Made by a program: the position numbers and the translations under genes
In this document: positions 45,832-56,248 of the stretch, piece after piece
Layout of the letters: every line of letters begins with the position of its first letter
Position numbering within the stretch: the first letter of the stretch is position 1
The notes under the pieces: generated by a model
What the model was told of the DNA's origin: nothing
The model's input: the letters and a program-made list of their open reading frames with translations, nothing else
The model's database searches: none
Assembly (NCBI GenBank): GCA_963971405.1
Contig: OZ020486.1
Span: 36,169,419-36,233,418, forward strand
DNA length: 64,000 bases
DNA from: Psococerastis gibbosa
Lineage: Eukaryota; Arthropoda; Insecta; Psocodea; Psocidae
Direction: 5' to 3'

Positions 45832-46631
45832 AAAAGAACCGGTCCGAGTTTACTCGAACATGCTTTCCAATTTATCAATTAGTAGGGAGAGAAAATGAAT
45901 AATTTCATGGTAAATAATTTTCCTACGGTTAAATTTCGGATATCTCGGGGGGGGGGGGGGGGGGGGTGTCCACCTGACGTCACTGGAGGTGAGGTAACCT
46001 CAATATATTTAAAACACATTACAACCCAGTAATAATGGCAGGGCAGGCAATTCATTTCAGCGTGAAGTTTCTATCATTTTTTCAAAAAAAATTTTTGCGC
46101 AAAAGCAAATAGGTTTTTGGGAAAGCCAACTGTCCGGTTTCGTTGCTCAACTTAACACCTAAAACATGCCTGAAGGTAGAAATCATCGATAGAAAAGTTT
46201 CGCAGAAATATTATTTTTTAGTCATTTTTCATTAAAATTAAGTTATTTTTATTTTTTTACCCCCAGAAGCAAACTATCAAGGGGTAAGCGACCCCCCGCA
46301 TTTTATCAACATTAAGAACGAATAGAATATATGTGAATTTAAAAGAAATCGTTGGAGCCGTTTTTGAGAATGAAACCCCCCCCCCCCCAAATTGAGTTAG
46401 CCCCAAATAAAAAAAATGGTCTCGAGGTATGATCTTTGTGAACCTACATGCCGAATTTCATCAAAATCGACCGAGTAGTTTGCCCGGAAATCGATGCACA
46501 GACAGACATTTCGTAAAAACCACTTTTTTGGGTTCCTGGGACCTGAAAACGTGTAAATCCGTTGAAATCTCGGAATCGAAAATTTCGACCATCACAAAGC
46601 TTTCCTAATACTACGTATAAATTGGAAAGCA
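45832..46631 (-). mobile_element. HINE-like repeat, copy 3
   Basis: It has the same ends and core as the copies at 1972 and 21916, with a long G run near 45950 and a C run near 46378. It lies in the gene-free right half. Confidence 0.6.
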
Positions 46632-47312
46632 ATAATTTAATAAGTAAAAGTTCATAGTCGTCATTGTTTGGAACAAAAGAGTATTTTGTGTGTTGATGTT
46701 GTGGTCGGGAAAATAATGAAGTATTTTTTATTACGTCATATGTACATAGCTTAGGTAGCGTAGAGGAAAAGTAGAGTCTGCGGAATCTCCCTACACCTGA
46801 CCGGCCAAAGTCGAAAGGGATTTTTTATAAACAGACTTCGGTTGGCGCTTTAAAAGCTGTTTTCCTTACTAGTTAATGTAAACTGTCCTCCTTCTGCATT
46901 ACTTCCGATTACTTCTTTTTCCCCTATCTCTTGTTAACACTAAGGACCTCTGACAGTTAAATTGGAGCCTCGAACTCTGAGAGGTAAGAAATTAACGAGA
47001 GCACAATCAACCAGCGGGGGAACTCTATGGAGACTATTTTAAGTCTCGTTGGAGGTTGTCGCAGACAGGCTATACGTCTTATTAATCATGTTTCACTTCC
47101 ACGAAGTCACTGAAGAAACTCTTTCATGGAGGCTACACTGACTTTAGGGCAAGCCTATGATCACACTTGTTTAGATTGCTTGCTGCTAGGCATAGGAGCT
47201 TTTTCATGAGCTAGGCGGAGGGCAAACCATCCACCAGCTACCTGTGTCTTATTACTGACCATAACTTTTAACTCGGTCTTCCGGGTTTTTGCTATCTCTT
47301 CTTTACATATAA
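46632..47312. other. Gene-free stretch with a Penelope-type terminal motif
   Basis: No gene is visible. At 47097-47110 it holds TTCCACGAAGTCAC, the reverse complement of the 14-mer fixed in the terminal extension of both Penelope-like elements, flanked by TTCA and TGAA that could pair. It may be a relic of a third element end. Confidence 0.4.
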
Positions 47313-47804
47313 GGGGTCTTCACAGTGTTGGTGTTATCGAGTTAGATGTGCTATCCAAGTTAACACACAATCGTGAGTGTACCTCGGGAGTGAGTTATCA
47401 TGCTATATTTAACAGGGTAAACAACGTGGTAGTAGTCAGACGTTCGTGGCATCGTTTTAAAGAAAGTGGCAGAACTCTATTCTAGTGCCACATTTGTTTA
47501 TATTTTTTGTTCATTATGGTTATTATAATTTTAAGTATTTACGGTAATTGCTGTGACAATAGATTATACAAATAAATTTAAATACTACATTTTAAACGCG
47601 TTTTTCAAATCAATCAACAAAACAAAGATGGCGGCGGTCAAACCTGAGCTATCGATCGCATCGCAAGCTAAATAGCACGTTAACCAACTTGAAATAGGGT
47701 TTAGGATAGCACGCTAGCTAGCTTGGTTACCGGTGTGTTAACTTAACTTGATATAACACACTTAACTAGGTATAACTCGATAACACGAACACTGTGAAGA
47801 CCCC
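47313..47804. mobile_element. MITE with 31-bp inverted ends (GGGGTCTTCACAGTG)
   Basis: The ends GGGGTCTTCACAGTGTTG and, reversed, GGGGTCTTCACAGTGTTC continue into GTGTTATCGAGTTA in both. The flanks both read TATAA, so the target duplication is about 5 bp or less. The interior is not coding. The superfamily is uncertain. Confidence 0.72.
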
Positions 47805-47814
47805 TATAATATAA

Positions 47815-48180
47815 TAGTCCCACCTTTTTCACGACCTTGAATTGTTTTTCTAATGATACCGTATCAAAAGCCTTCTCAAGATCGATAAATGCGACACAAG
47901 CATTCTTGTTTTTCTTTATTATTATTATTTTTTTTTTCGAAATTTGTCGTAGAGCTAATATTGTCCATTACAATATAATACAATCTATACTACAAGGCAC
48001 TTTTTGAAGTCATCAGGTATCACCCCCGAGTCGTAGGCGTTCGATATCATTTTGAAAAGAACTGATTTGTTTGCTTCTCCGATGTTCTGATGAATCAATT
48101 CAGCAGAGATCTCGGCGTCAATACCAGGTGATTTTCTGGATTTAAGTTTTTGTTTTGTTGCCTCATCTTATTCAGATCAG
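47815..48180 (-). mobile_element. LINE reverse-transcriptase fragment
   Basis: The minus strand reads KSPGIDAEISAELIHQNIGE and AYDSGVIPDDFKK, then after an AT-rich insert CVAFIDLEKAFDTVSLEKQF. These are the N-terminal and first catalytic (FID-EKAFD) parts of a non-LTR reverse transcriptase. The gap from about 47910 to 48000 breaks it. Confidence 0.75.
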
Positions 48181-49743
48181 AGTATGCTGTAAGGACTACC
48201 GGAAACCCGACCGGGTTCGTTCTAACAAAAATGAGGCAATCACATTCCGGGCATGATTAAGGACAGGAAGGCATACTTATCAAATATAACAGACAATAAT
48301 TCAACAAAAATAATAATTTTTAATGTTACAACAACTTTTATTAAATTTAATCAACATTTAAAATACAGTACGGTACAGATTACAGTTATAGGCCCACCAC
48401 AACAGATATTGATCAGTTTTTGGGTAACTAGAAAACGGCTGATTGAGACCATCATATTTGTATAATGTAATTTAACTCGGTGCATAGAATACAATAATTT
48501 ACAGCTTACAGCATTTACCAAAATATGAAAAGACACCAACTGTGTTTATAAATACTGTGAAAACCTAAATTTTAACGGCTCTAACTGTATATTTAACAAA
48601 TAAATGTACAATTTAACAAATCAATGCATATGTAAAAAACTACCGTAAAAACTGGTCATAGGGGTGAAAAGGGTCAAAACTTAAAACTTGCTGCCCCGAC
48701 GTTTTAGATGTCAAAGGTTTGAAACGAAAGATATTCTAATGGACAACTTGGATATCGTAATGAGACCATGTACGCTACGGTGGCAGATGTTATGCCCCGT
48801 AATAAATTCTCCCAACACCCGAAATACATTCATTTCAATGGCAACAGTGACATGAACAAGCCCGGCCGTAATTTCCTACAACATTTTTACATGGTAATTT
48901 TTTTCTTATCTCGAAAATTCATGGGGAAAAAAGTATTTGACCACTTGAAATAATTCCGGTATTCAAAGGGTTAAGGTTCCACAAATAATATAAAAGTTAG
49001 AATATTTTGTTAATTTTTTGTTTTATTACCATTTTCCAGACGAATTCTTGTTAACGGAAGACAATACGGAAAATTGATACGTTTTTTTTTTTTAAAATAC
49101 CAAAAAACAAAATAACAAAAACCAAGACCACCCTAGTAGGCAAAGACAAACCACAGTGTAGGCCTAAATCAGTTATTTTTCTAGTTATCGAGCATAGTTG
49201 CATTAGTTGGACGACAGCAACATCGGGCAAACACTCCTGCTAGGAGGACGGTTTGGGGGAACAGTTGTTTTTACAACCTTGGCAAATTCTGAGCTAAAAA
49301 TTTCAAAGCTTAGCCCATTTTTTAATGGGCAACTTAAATTGGAAAAATACGAGACATTAAACAACACCAATAAATAAATAAATAAATATACATTCGACAT
49401 TTCCCATTGATCATATTTTTCTGGTATAAGAGCGGACGCGAGCATAGGCTAAATGTTTTGATATGCTTGCTAATTGCACAATTGACTGCCTTTTTACCAT
49501 GTTCATTAAATTTTTCCAAAAGTGCACAGTAATTGTTATGTTACCTTAGTTCTCATTATCTCGTAGGCCTAGACATTTATTTTATTGTTTTTAAATGAAT
49601 TTAAGCCGAAAAAAATCTGGCTACGGCACTGATTGGATGTACTGCTTTCCAAATTTGAAAATATGGTCAGCCTACACGTAGGGCGCGGACTCAGGGGAGA
49701 TTCTATGTCAGTAAATTTTATGGTCACCAACCCAGGTGGTCTG
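48181..49743. other. Gene-free stretch with a piggyBac relic
   Basis: The stretch is AT-rich. Apart from the piggyBac-like piece at 48765-48870 and a hAT-MITE-like end CTGGCTACGGCACTG near 49617-49631, I see nothing that supports a gene. Confidence 0.4.
48765..48870 (+). pseudogene. piggyBac-like transposase fragment
   Basis: The frame reads ETMYATVADVMPRNKFSQ, then KYIHFNGNSDMNKPG. This resembles the piggyBac domain segment in which a short helix (IMSRNRF-like) is followed by RFIHFNDN. It is too short to place further and is a dead scrap. Confidence 0.55.
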
Positions 49744-52700
49744 CAGGGCCGTGCCGTCCATTGAGGCAATGAGGCAGCCGCTTCAGGCGCCACGCTGCGG
49801 GGGGCGCCAAATTGGACAAAAATGTATCCTAAATATACCTTCTAGATTTTCTTTTTATTGAAAACAAAAATTTTAAATATTGACATGAATGCAATATAAA
49901 AAAGAATAAAATTTAAAATAATTGTAAAACTCAGAACTAAACAAACTATTTCAAACTTTTTGGCGGCTTTTCAGTCGATACTCGATAGGTAAGTGTTTCT
50001 TGTTTACGCGTGTCGCGTGGTATCATGTTTGTTTACAAATGGCGCTTGGTTAATTTTTAAAGGCCCAAATTGGTGTTTTTTTATTTTCTTGCGAAAAATA
50101 TCTTTGTGTTAAATTTAAATTTAGCTTCCTCCCCTAATACTCTGCCCTTCCCAATGCCCCAGTGACTGGTGAGTGCTTTCCGACCCCGTTGGGCTGACTT
50201 AAATACAAAGTACAAATCCTCTATACAGACGCCGTGGGTAGCTTTTGTGAACAATTACCTTACCTAGCTACATACTGTATAAAGTATAACTTATGGTAAG
50301 TAAATTTGAGCAGTAGGCTACATATAGTATATGTATTTATTTATGTATGTAGCTATGCTATTGCATATTTCAGTGAAGGAAGGGTAGCGCGTTTGCCTTG
50401 TACACTACAATAGCTAATTTATTTACTGTAAGTATTTAGGCATTCATTGCCATGGTTGCCGGTTTCCATTGGCTAGTATCTGTACTGTATGTGTGGGTGT
50501 GCATGCACTATGCACGTAGAGCTAAAGCCTAAACTAATGGATGGATTTTGATCAAACTTCACACATATATTAAGGGACACGAGCACAAAACAGAAGGATT
50601 GCAAATTTCACTGCCCCCAAAAATCAGGTTTTCAATTTTTTTTCCTAAAAAACGGCTCTAACGATTTTGATTAAATTTTAAGAGATGTTAGTCATAAAAA
50701 TCAATAAAAATACCAAAGTCACTTCCTCCAGAAAATTTGTGTAATTCAGAAAATAATTTATTTCAGTGCAAGCATGTCAGAAAAACGTGGAAAATTGTCC
50801 GGATATCAGAACAAGCTAAAACGACAGAAGAGAGAAGAAGAAAATATAAAGTTGAGTAAAGCTATGAAGGCCTTCACCAGCAACAATAATTCAACCGAAG
50901 AATCGCCTGTGATATTGAATTGTCACGCATCCGAGCCGATAAATGATGATACACCATCGGGACCATCCAGTTCTAACGAAGTCTCTGAATTAAGTTCTGA
51001 CCCAGCCTTATGGGGATTTTCAATTACTTCGGCAATTCGTCAAATATTGGTAGAAAGGGGCCCGCAACAAGTACGACAATTCCAATTTCCAGCCAACAGC
51101 TCAAAACGTAGATTTGTAGCATCAAATTATGAGATGGTTTTGCAAAATGGCGAAGTTGTACAAAGAAATTGGCTCATTTATTCTGTTTCAAACGACTCCG
51201 TGTTTTGTTTCTGTTGCAAACTTTTTGATCAGTCAGACGTCTCTCAATGGCCAAAAGCAGGCTTTTCCGATTGGCAGAATATTGGCAGAACCCTCAAGTC
51301 TCATGAAAAATCGAAATACCACAGGGATGCCTTTCGAAAATGGAAAGAATTTAACTCAAGATTGCGGATGAAAAGAACCATAGACGATGAGTACCAACGA
51401 CTTACTGAAATGGAGATTCAGCACTGGAGAGGAGTCATTAAAAGAATAATTTCTTTAATTAGGGCGTTGGCAACGCAATGTTTAGCTCTGCGAGGATCAA
51501 ATGAACATTTGTTTGCCGAAAATAACGGAAACTTTCTTAAATTTATAGAATTTCTTGCAGAGTTTGATCCTGTTATGGAGGAACACATTAGAAGAGTTCA
51601 AAGGGCATCAGACAAACCGTCTGTTACTTATTTAAGCAACCGTATACAAGATGAATTGATTCAATTAATGGGGCAAACTGTTTTAGAAAAATTTTTGGAA
51701 TTAACAAATACAGCTAAGTATTTTTCAGTGATAGCAGATTGTACGCCTGATGTAAGCCATACTGAGCAACTGTCCTTAACAGTAAGAATTGTTACCCTCA
51801 ACAAAAAAATTAAAAAGTATGAAATTCATGAATTTTTCGTTGGGTTTTTTGAGGCTACCAATTCGACTGGTGAAGCTTTGGCTGAGCTTATTCTGGCGCA
51901 TTTAAAGAAATTGGGATTCACGTTGAAGTGGTTAAGAGGTCAGGGATACGACAATGGCGCCAACATGAAAGGAGTGAGAAAAGGTGTACAAAGTCGCATC
52001 CTTAAAAATTATCCTCGAGCTTTTTATGTGCCATGTGCAAATCATACTTTAAACCTTGTTGTAAATGATGCGGCTTCATGTACCTTGGAAACCACATCAT
52101 TCTTTTCTACCGTACAAGAACTATATAACTTTTTATCCGCTTCTACAAAGCGTTGGGAGGCCTTAAAAAAACATGTCACTCAGTTGACTATCAAACCCTT
52201 GAGTGCTACTAGATGGTCTAGTAGAATCGATGCATTGAAACCACTGAGGTATCAACTAGGCGATGTGTATGACACATTGATAGATATCATGGAAGATGAA
52301 AGGACTGACGAAGAGGCTAAAGTAAGAGCTAGAGGGTTGGCTAGAAGCATTAATAATTACAAATTTATCTGTGGGTTAGTTCTGTGGTATAATATTTTAT
52401 TTGAAGTGAATGTGGTTTCCAAGTTACTTCAATCAATTACAATAAATCTTTCGGACTGCGTAACACTTTTATCAGAGACAATTAACAGGATTCAAGCATT
52501 TAGAGAAGCAGGGCTGGAGCATATAAAAATTACAGCCAACGAAATCGCAGACGAAATGGAATGCAATAAGGAATTCCCTAAAGAAATGGAGGTAAGGGCC
52601 AGAAAAAAAAAGCGACAATTTGATGAAAAAGCAGAAGATGAACCTTTAAATGAAGAAAAAAAATTTGCTGTAAATTTTTTTTATTATATTTTAGACAAAA

Positions 52701-53510
52701 CCATTACTTCATTGTGTGAGCGATTCCAACTTCTACAAAATCATAGTAAGAATTTCCAATTTTTATATGATATCTATAAAATTAGAGATATTGATGACGA
52801 AACTCTTGAAACTTTTTGTAAAGAACTTGGAAATATTTTAACAGCTGACAATGAATCTGATATAAATGGAATTGATTTACAAGATGAGTTGCGTGATGTG
52901 GCCCGTTTATTGCCTAAATCCATGAAGCCTTTAGACACTCTCAATTATTTAGTGGAAAACGAGTTGGAACCGTTGTACGCCAACCTAATTGTGGCCTTAC
53001 GAATACTCCTCACCCTGCCCGTATCTGTTGCGAGTGGGGAGAGGAGCTTTTCAAAACTGAAAATAATTAAAAATTATTTAAGAAATTCTATTAGTCAACT
53101 GAAACTGTCCAACTTAGCTGTAATATCGATTGAGTCTGGCTTGGCCGCCACTCTCGACTATACTGATTTGATTGACGAATTTGCCAAATTGAAAGTAAGG
53201 AAAGTAAAATTGAAGTAGCCTAATATTGTTAAAATGTACCATTATGCCAGTAATTACTTTCCATTTTATGAGGAGTTTCATGAAGAACTAGGAAAATTCT
53301 TTTTTATAACTTCAATGCGTAATAAATAATAAATTTTTCTCGATGAAGATGGTTTTGTTTTTATTTGGGAAATATATTATGTACCTATGGTGCTATACAT
53401 ATATTATATATAGGGCCTATACACTATATACGTATATATAATATATGCATACAAGAGGGCGCCATTTTCGAACCTTGCTTCATGCTTGAAAAATCCACGG
53501 CACGGCACTG
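49744..53510 (+). mobile_element. Autonomous hAT transposon (ZMYM1-like), apparently complete
   Basis: An exact 8-bp duplication GTGGTCTG flanks it (49736-49743 and 53511-53518). The ends CAGGGCCGTGCCGTCC and, reversed, CAGTGCCGTGCCGTGG match at 14 of 16 positions. The 3767-bp element carries one uninterrupted 814-residue transposase. Ends, duplication and frame are all intact, which suggests recent activity. Confidence 0.93.
50774..53218 (+). CDS. hAT transposase, ZMYM1-like, 814 residues
   Basis: It has a lysine-rich start, a TTF-type zinc finger around SVFCFCCKLF (about residues 145-185), a DUF4371-type catalytic region with IADCTPDVSH (Asp near 321) and GQGYDNGANMKG (Asp near 391), LSATRWSSRI (about 475), and a C-terminal dimerisation region with VASGERSFSKLKIIKNYL (about 750-770). 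Such proteins cut and paste the element through its inverted ends. There is no intron. The start at 50774 is the first ATG of the frame and precedes a basic stretch, as expected. Confidence 0.93.
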   Translation: MSEKRGKLSGYQNKLKRQKREEENIKLSKAMKAFTSNNNSTEESPVILNCHASEPINDDTPSGPSSSNEVSELSSDPALWGFSITSAIRQILVERGPQQVRQFQFPANSSKRRFVASNYEMVLQNGEVVQRNWLIYSVSNDSVFCFCCKLFDQSDVSQWPKAGFSDWQNIGRTLKSHEKSKYHRDAFRKWKEFNSRLRMKRTIDDEYQRLTEMEIQHWRGVIKRIISLIRALATQCLALRGSNEHLFAENNGNFLKFIEFLAEFDPVMEEHIRRVQRASDKPSVTYLSNRIQDELIQLMGQTVLEKFLELTNTAKYFSVIADCTPDVSHTEQLSLTVRIVTLNKKIKKYEIHEFFVGFFEATNSTGEALAELILAHLKKLGFTLKWLRGQGYDNGANMKGVRKGVQSRILKNYPRAFYVPCANHTLNLVVNDAASCTLETTSFFSTVQELYNFLSASTKRWEALKKHVTQLTIKPLSATRWSSRIDALKPLRYQLGDVYDTLIDIMEDERTDEEAKVRARGLARSINNYKFICGLVLWYNILFEVNVVSKLLQSITINLSDCVTLLSETINRIQAFREAGLEHIKITANEIADEMECNKEFPKEMEVRARKKKRQFDEKAEDEPLNEEKKFAVNFFYYILDKTITSLCERFQLLQNHSKNFQFLYDIYKIRDIDDETLETFCKELGNILTADNESDINGIDLQDELRDVARLLPKSMKPLDTLNYLVENELEPLYANLIVALRILLTLPVSVASGERSFSKLKIIKNYLRNSISQLKLSNLAVISIESGLAATLDYTDLIDEFAKLKVRKVKLK

Positions 53511-53726
53511 GTGGTCTGGTCCATTATTTAAATATATTTTCAATTTCCAAAGGGGATGTATAAATGCCTGTCGTTTGGCACATTCCCCTTGTTAGTCATG
53601 CTTCAATTGAATGTTCTTGTTCGGTATTGTAATGTTATTTACTCAACTGCAAGTCGTTGTTTGGGAGACACCCCGCAAGGTTGCAACCTTTTCAGTTTGT
53701 TGGGTGGCCTGGGTAGGGTGGACGCA

Positions 53727-53800
53727 GTGTTGCCAGATGCCCCACATTTCCGCATTTTTGGGGTCCAATCCGCAATCCGCATTTTTTTTTTCGGGGAACT
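53727..53800 (+). repeat. hAT-like 5' terminus, solitary
   Basis: CAGTGTTGCCAGATGCCCC followed by CCGCATTTTTGGGG and poly-T looks like the 5' end of a hAT element of the CAGTGTTGCCAGA type. No matching 3' end or target duplication was found. The decayed transposase tail at 58.0-58.8 kb could belong to it, but the link is a guess. Confidence 0.4.
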
Positions 53801-53933
53801 CTAAAATACCACTTTCAAAATTTCTCCTCGTGGAATGATTTTATATGTTTAGCTTCCTACAAAGAATTTTTCAATTTTCAATTAGGTTTTAAAAAAGGCA
53901 GATATTACATTTTCCGCTATTTAGGCGACTATT

Positions 53934-54050
53934 CCACCGACGAATTTACTTCATTTGTGATTTGAGATTTTTTGCTTGTTTTGTTTTAAGGAGACTATTA
54001 TGTAGATACTTAACTTATCTATTATAAATTAAGTTATAATATGGTAGAAT
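53934..54050. repeat. Partial MITE of the GGCGACTATTCCACCGAC family
   Basis: It starts GGCGACTATTCCACCGAC after TTA. Its loop AAGGAGACTATTATGTAGAT is the reverse complement of the loop of the MITE at 33096-33311. The right arm is missing. Confidence 0.6.
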
Positions 54051-54513
54051 GGGAATGGCACTTCTTATTTCTTAACAATAACATCTTGTGAACTTGGGAA
54101 ACTGACCTTGGAAATTGTAAATTTGTAAATATAATAAATAAATTGCTGGATTATTTGAGCCCACCCAGGGGCGTATCACGACCCCTAAGCAAATTATTGT
54201 TAAGGAAGTTTTTATTCTAATTTCACAAATTAGATACCGTAGATTAAAATTCGAGGTAAATAATAAGGAACTAAAAAACTTAGAGAAAATAGGGAGACCA
54301 ATCATCCAGTGAAATTTGTCCGAGCTTTGGAAGCAGCTGAAGTTTTTATTGTAATCCCATAATATAGATAGCTTAAAATTCGAGGCAAAGGAAATATAAA
54401 ACTTAGGGAAATTATAGGGGGACCAGGGGCGTAAAGTTTGCGGGCACGGTCCATCTTGCCCCCAGGCCCGGGCCTAGGGGGTGGCAACGGCGCAGCCCCA
54501 AAGGGCGCAAAAT
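54051..54513. other. Gene-free stretch with a diverged direct repeat
   Basis: Two units of about 100 bp (roughly 54195-54300 and 54340-54425) share TTAAAATTCGAGG, AAACTTAG and AGGGAGACCA or GGGGGACCA. No gene is visible. Confidence 0.4.
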
Positions 54514-54621
54514 TCACCCTGTCAATCATAGTGAGATTCTCCAAAGTGACTTCGTGGAACTTCATCATACTTATAATTGTAGAAAGAATGAGACGCAACT
54601 GATCCACAATAAAATATATTA

Positions 54622-54655
54622 AACGTGACCGGTTTCGGTAAAATACCATCATCAG
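54622..54655 (-). ncRNA. Hammerhead-like core, left inverted copy of Penelope-like element 1
   Basis: It is the reverse-strand copy of the motif at 56151-56185: CTGATGA, a short hairpin GGTA/TACC, then GAAAC. Confidence 0.4.
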
Positions 54656-54942
54656 ACATAAACAAATAAATGAAACACGCCTTTATATACATACCAAGGA
54701 GGGGTGGGGGATACAATATTAATTGGTAGGAGGTGGGCGGGGTTGGGAACATAACATTAGGAGTGGGGAGCAATTTTGGAAAATTATCTCGTTGGTTAGA
54801 TTTTCGTTATTGTGTAAAGCTTTATTTATTTCTATACTCTCTAACCTATCGAGAATTTTTCCCTTGTTAGAACAGTGCATCAGCTGGAAGTTGTCAAAAT
54901 CGCAAGTATGGCCATTGTCGTGCAAGTGATTGGCGAACACCC

Positions 54943-56087
54943 TCAAACTTCTTAAGTTGATTTTAGATCAAAATTACTTTCAGTTTAATAATACTTTCTA
55001 TAGTCAAAAATCAGGTTTAGCCATGGGCTCGTCTTTGTCCCCTCTTCTAGCGGAAATTTTTATGAATCATATTGAAACCAAATTATTTCAAACCCCCACA
55101 CCTTTGTTAGGACATGTCAAACTTTGGAAACGGTACGTCGACGATATCTTTGCCATTTTTAGGGGTTCTCGTCGTCAACTAGACAGTTTTGCCAGTATTC
55201 TCAATGATCTTCACCCTAGTATTAAATTCACCATGGAAATTGAAGTTAACAACTCCCTGAACTTCCTAGACCTCACAATTACTAGATCAGATACTGCCCT
55301 CCTTTTTAACATTTTCAGGAAACCTACACATACGGACACGGTGATTCCAGCGACGTCACACCATCCCCCGGCTCATAAGGCAGCAGCGTTCCATGCGATG
55401 TCTCACAGGCTTCATAACGTCCCCATGTCAGCAGAACACTTCAGGCAGGAAAGGAACACTATTCTAGAGATCGCCACTAACAACGGTTATACCCAGGAAT
55501 TCGCGACGAGGATTATCAGGAAACATGGATTGAAGTACATCGCTCGACAAGTATACGCGGGCCAAAATATGACGAAGGAGGAACACCGCTACTTGAAGAT
55601 TCCCTACATAGGAGATATTAGTATTAAGATAGGTAGATTGTTAGAACAGTACATCACTAACAGTAGGGTTTCATACACTTGCCCTCCTAATCTAAGTAAA
55701 CTGCTCATGAATTGTAAGGACAAAGTTGACAAGTTTAGGATGTCGGGTGTGTATAAACTCAGCTGTAAGGATTGTGACGCTAGCTACATTGGTCAATGTG
55801 GACGCAACTTCAGAGATAGGTTGAACGAGCACCGAAGGGCAATCGGTAAAAACGATTGCAATTCGGTGTTCGCCAATAACTTGCACGACAATGGCCATAC
55901 TTGCGATTTTGACAACTTCCAGCTGATGCACTGTTCTAACAAGGGAAAAATTCTCGATAGGTTAGAGAGTATAGAAATAAATAAAGCTTTACACAATAAC
56001 GAAAATCTAACCAACGAGATAATTTTCCAAAATTGCTCCCCACTCCTAATGTTATGTTCCCAACCCCGCCCACCTCCTACCAATTAA
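54943..56087 (+). CDS. Penelope-like reverse transcriptase (partial) and GIY-YIG endonuclease
   Basis: The frame reads LAMGSSLSPLLAEIFMNHIE and KRYVDDIFAIFRG (reverse transcriptase motifs, with YVDD as the catalytic pair), then SLNFLDLTI, IPYIGDISIKIGR and the endonuclease CDASYIGQCGRNFRDRLNEH, ending at TAA 56085. About 380 residues are present; whole Penelope proteins are near 800. Any in-frame residues before 54943 come from the inverted copy, so no true start exists here. Confidence 0.9.
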
Positions 56088-56150
56088 TATTGTATCCCCC
56101 ACCCCTCCTTGGTATGTATATAAAGGCGTGTTTCATTTATTTGTTTATGT

Positions 56151-56185
56151 CTGATGATGGTATTTTACCGAAACCGGTCACGTTT
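56151..56185 (+). ncRNA. Hammerhead-like core, 3' UTR of Penelope-like element 1
   Basis: CTGATGA is followed by TGGTATTTTACC and GAAACCGGTCACGTTT. The stem II equivalent is GGTA/TACC and a two-pair stem III with a GTT cleavage triplet can be drawn. One extra base after CTGATGA and no clear stem I make it a degenerate or atypical hammerhead. Confidence 0.4.
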
Positions 56186-56248
56186 AATATATTTTATTGT
56201 GGATCAGTTGCGTCTCATTCTTTCTACAATTATAAGTCACCCTGTCAA

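Larger units (their letters stand above)
54526..56236 (+). mobile_element. Penelope-like element 1 with 373-bp inverted terminal copies
   Basis: TCACCCTGTCAA flanks it (54514-54525 and 56237-56248). Its 3' end (about 55865-56237) is repeated in inverse orientation at 54569-54942, so the 5' end carries a reversed copy of the endonuclease tail and 3' UTR. Inverted or direct pseudo-LTRs of this kind are usual for Penelope-like elements. A 43-nt extension (54526-54568) precedes the left arm. The coding part is 5'-truncated within the reverse transcriptase. Confidence 0.88.

Noticed and set aside
54719-54946. Separate minus-strand gene with an endonuclease tail
   Set aside because: It is the inverted terminal copy of the Penelope-like element, not an independent gene.
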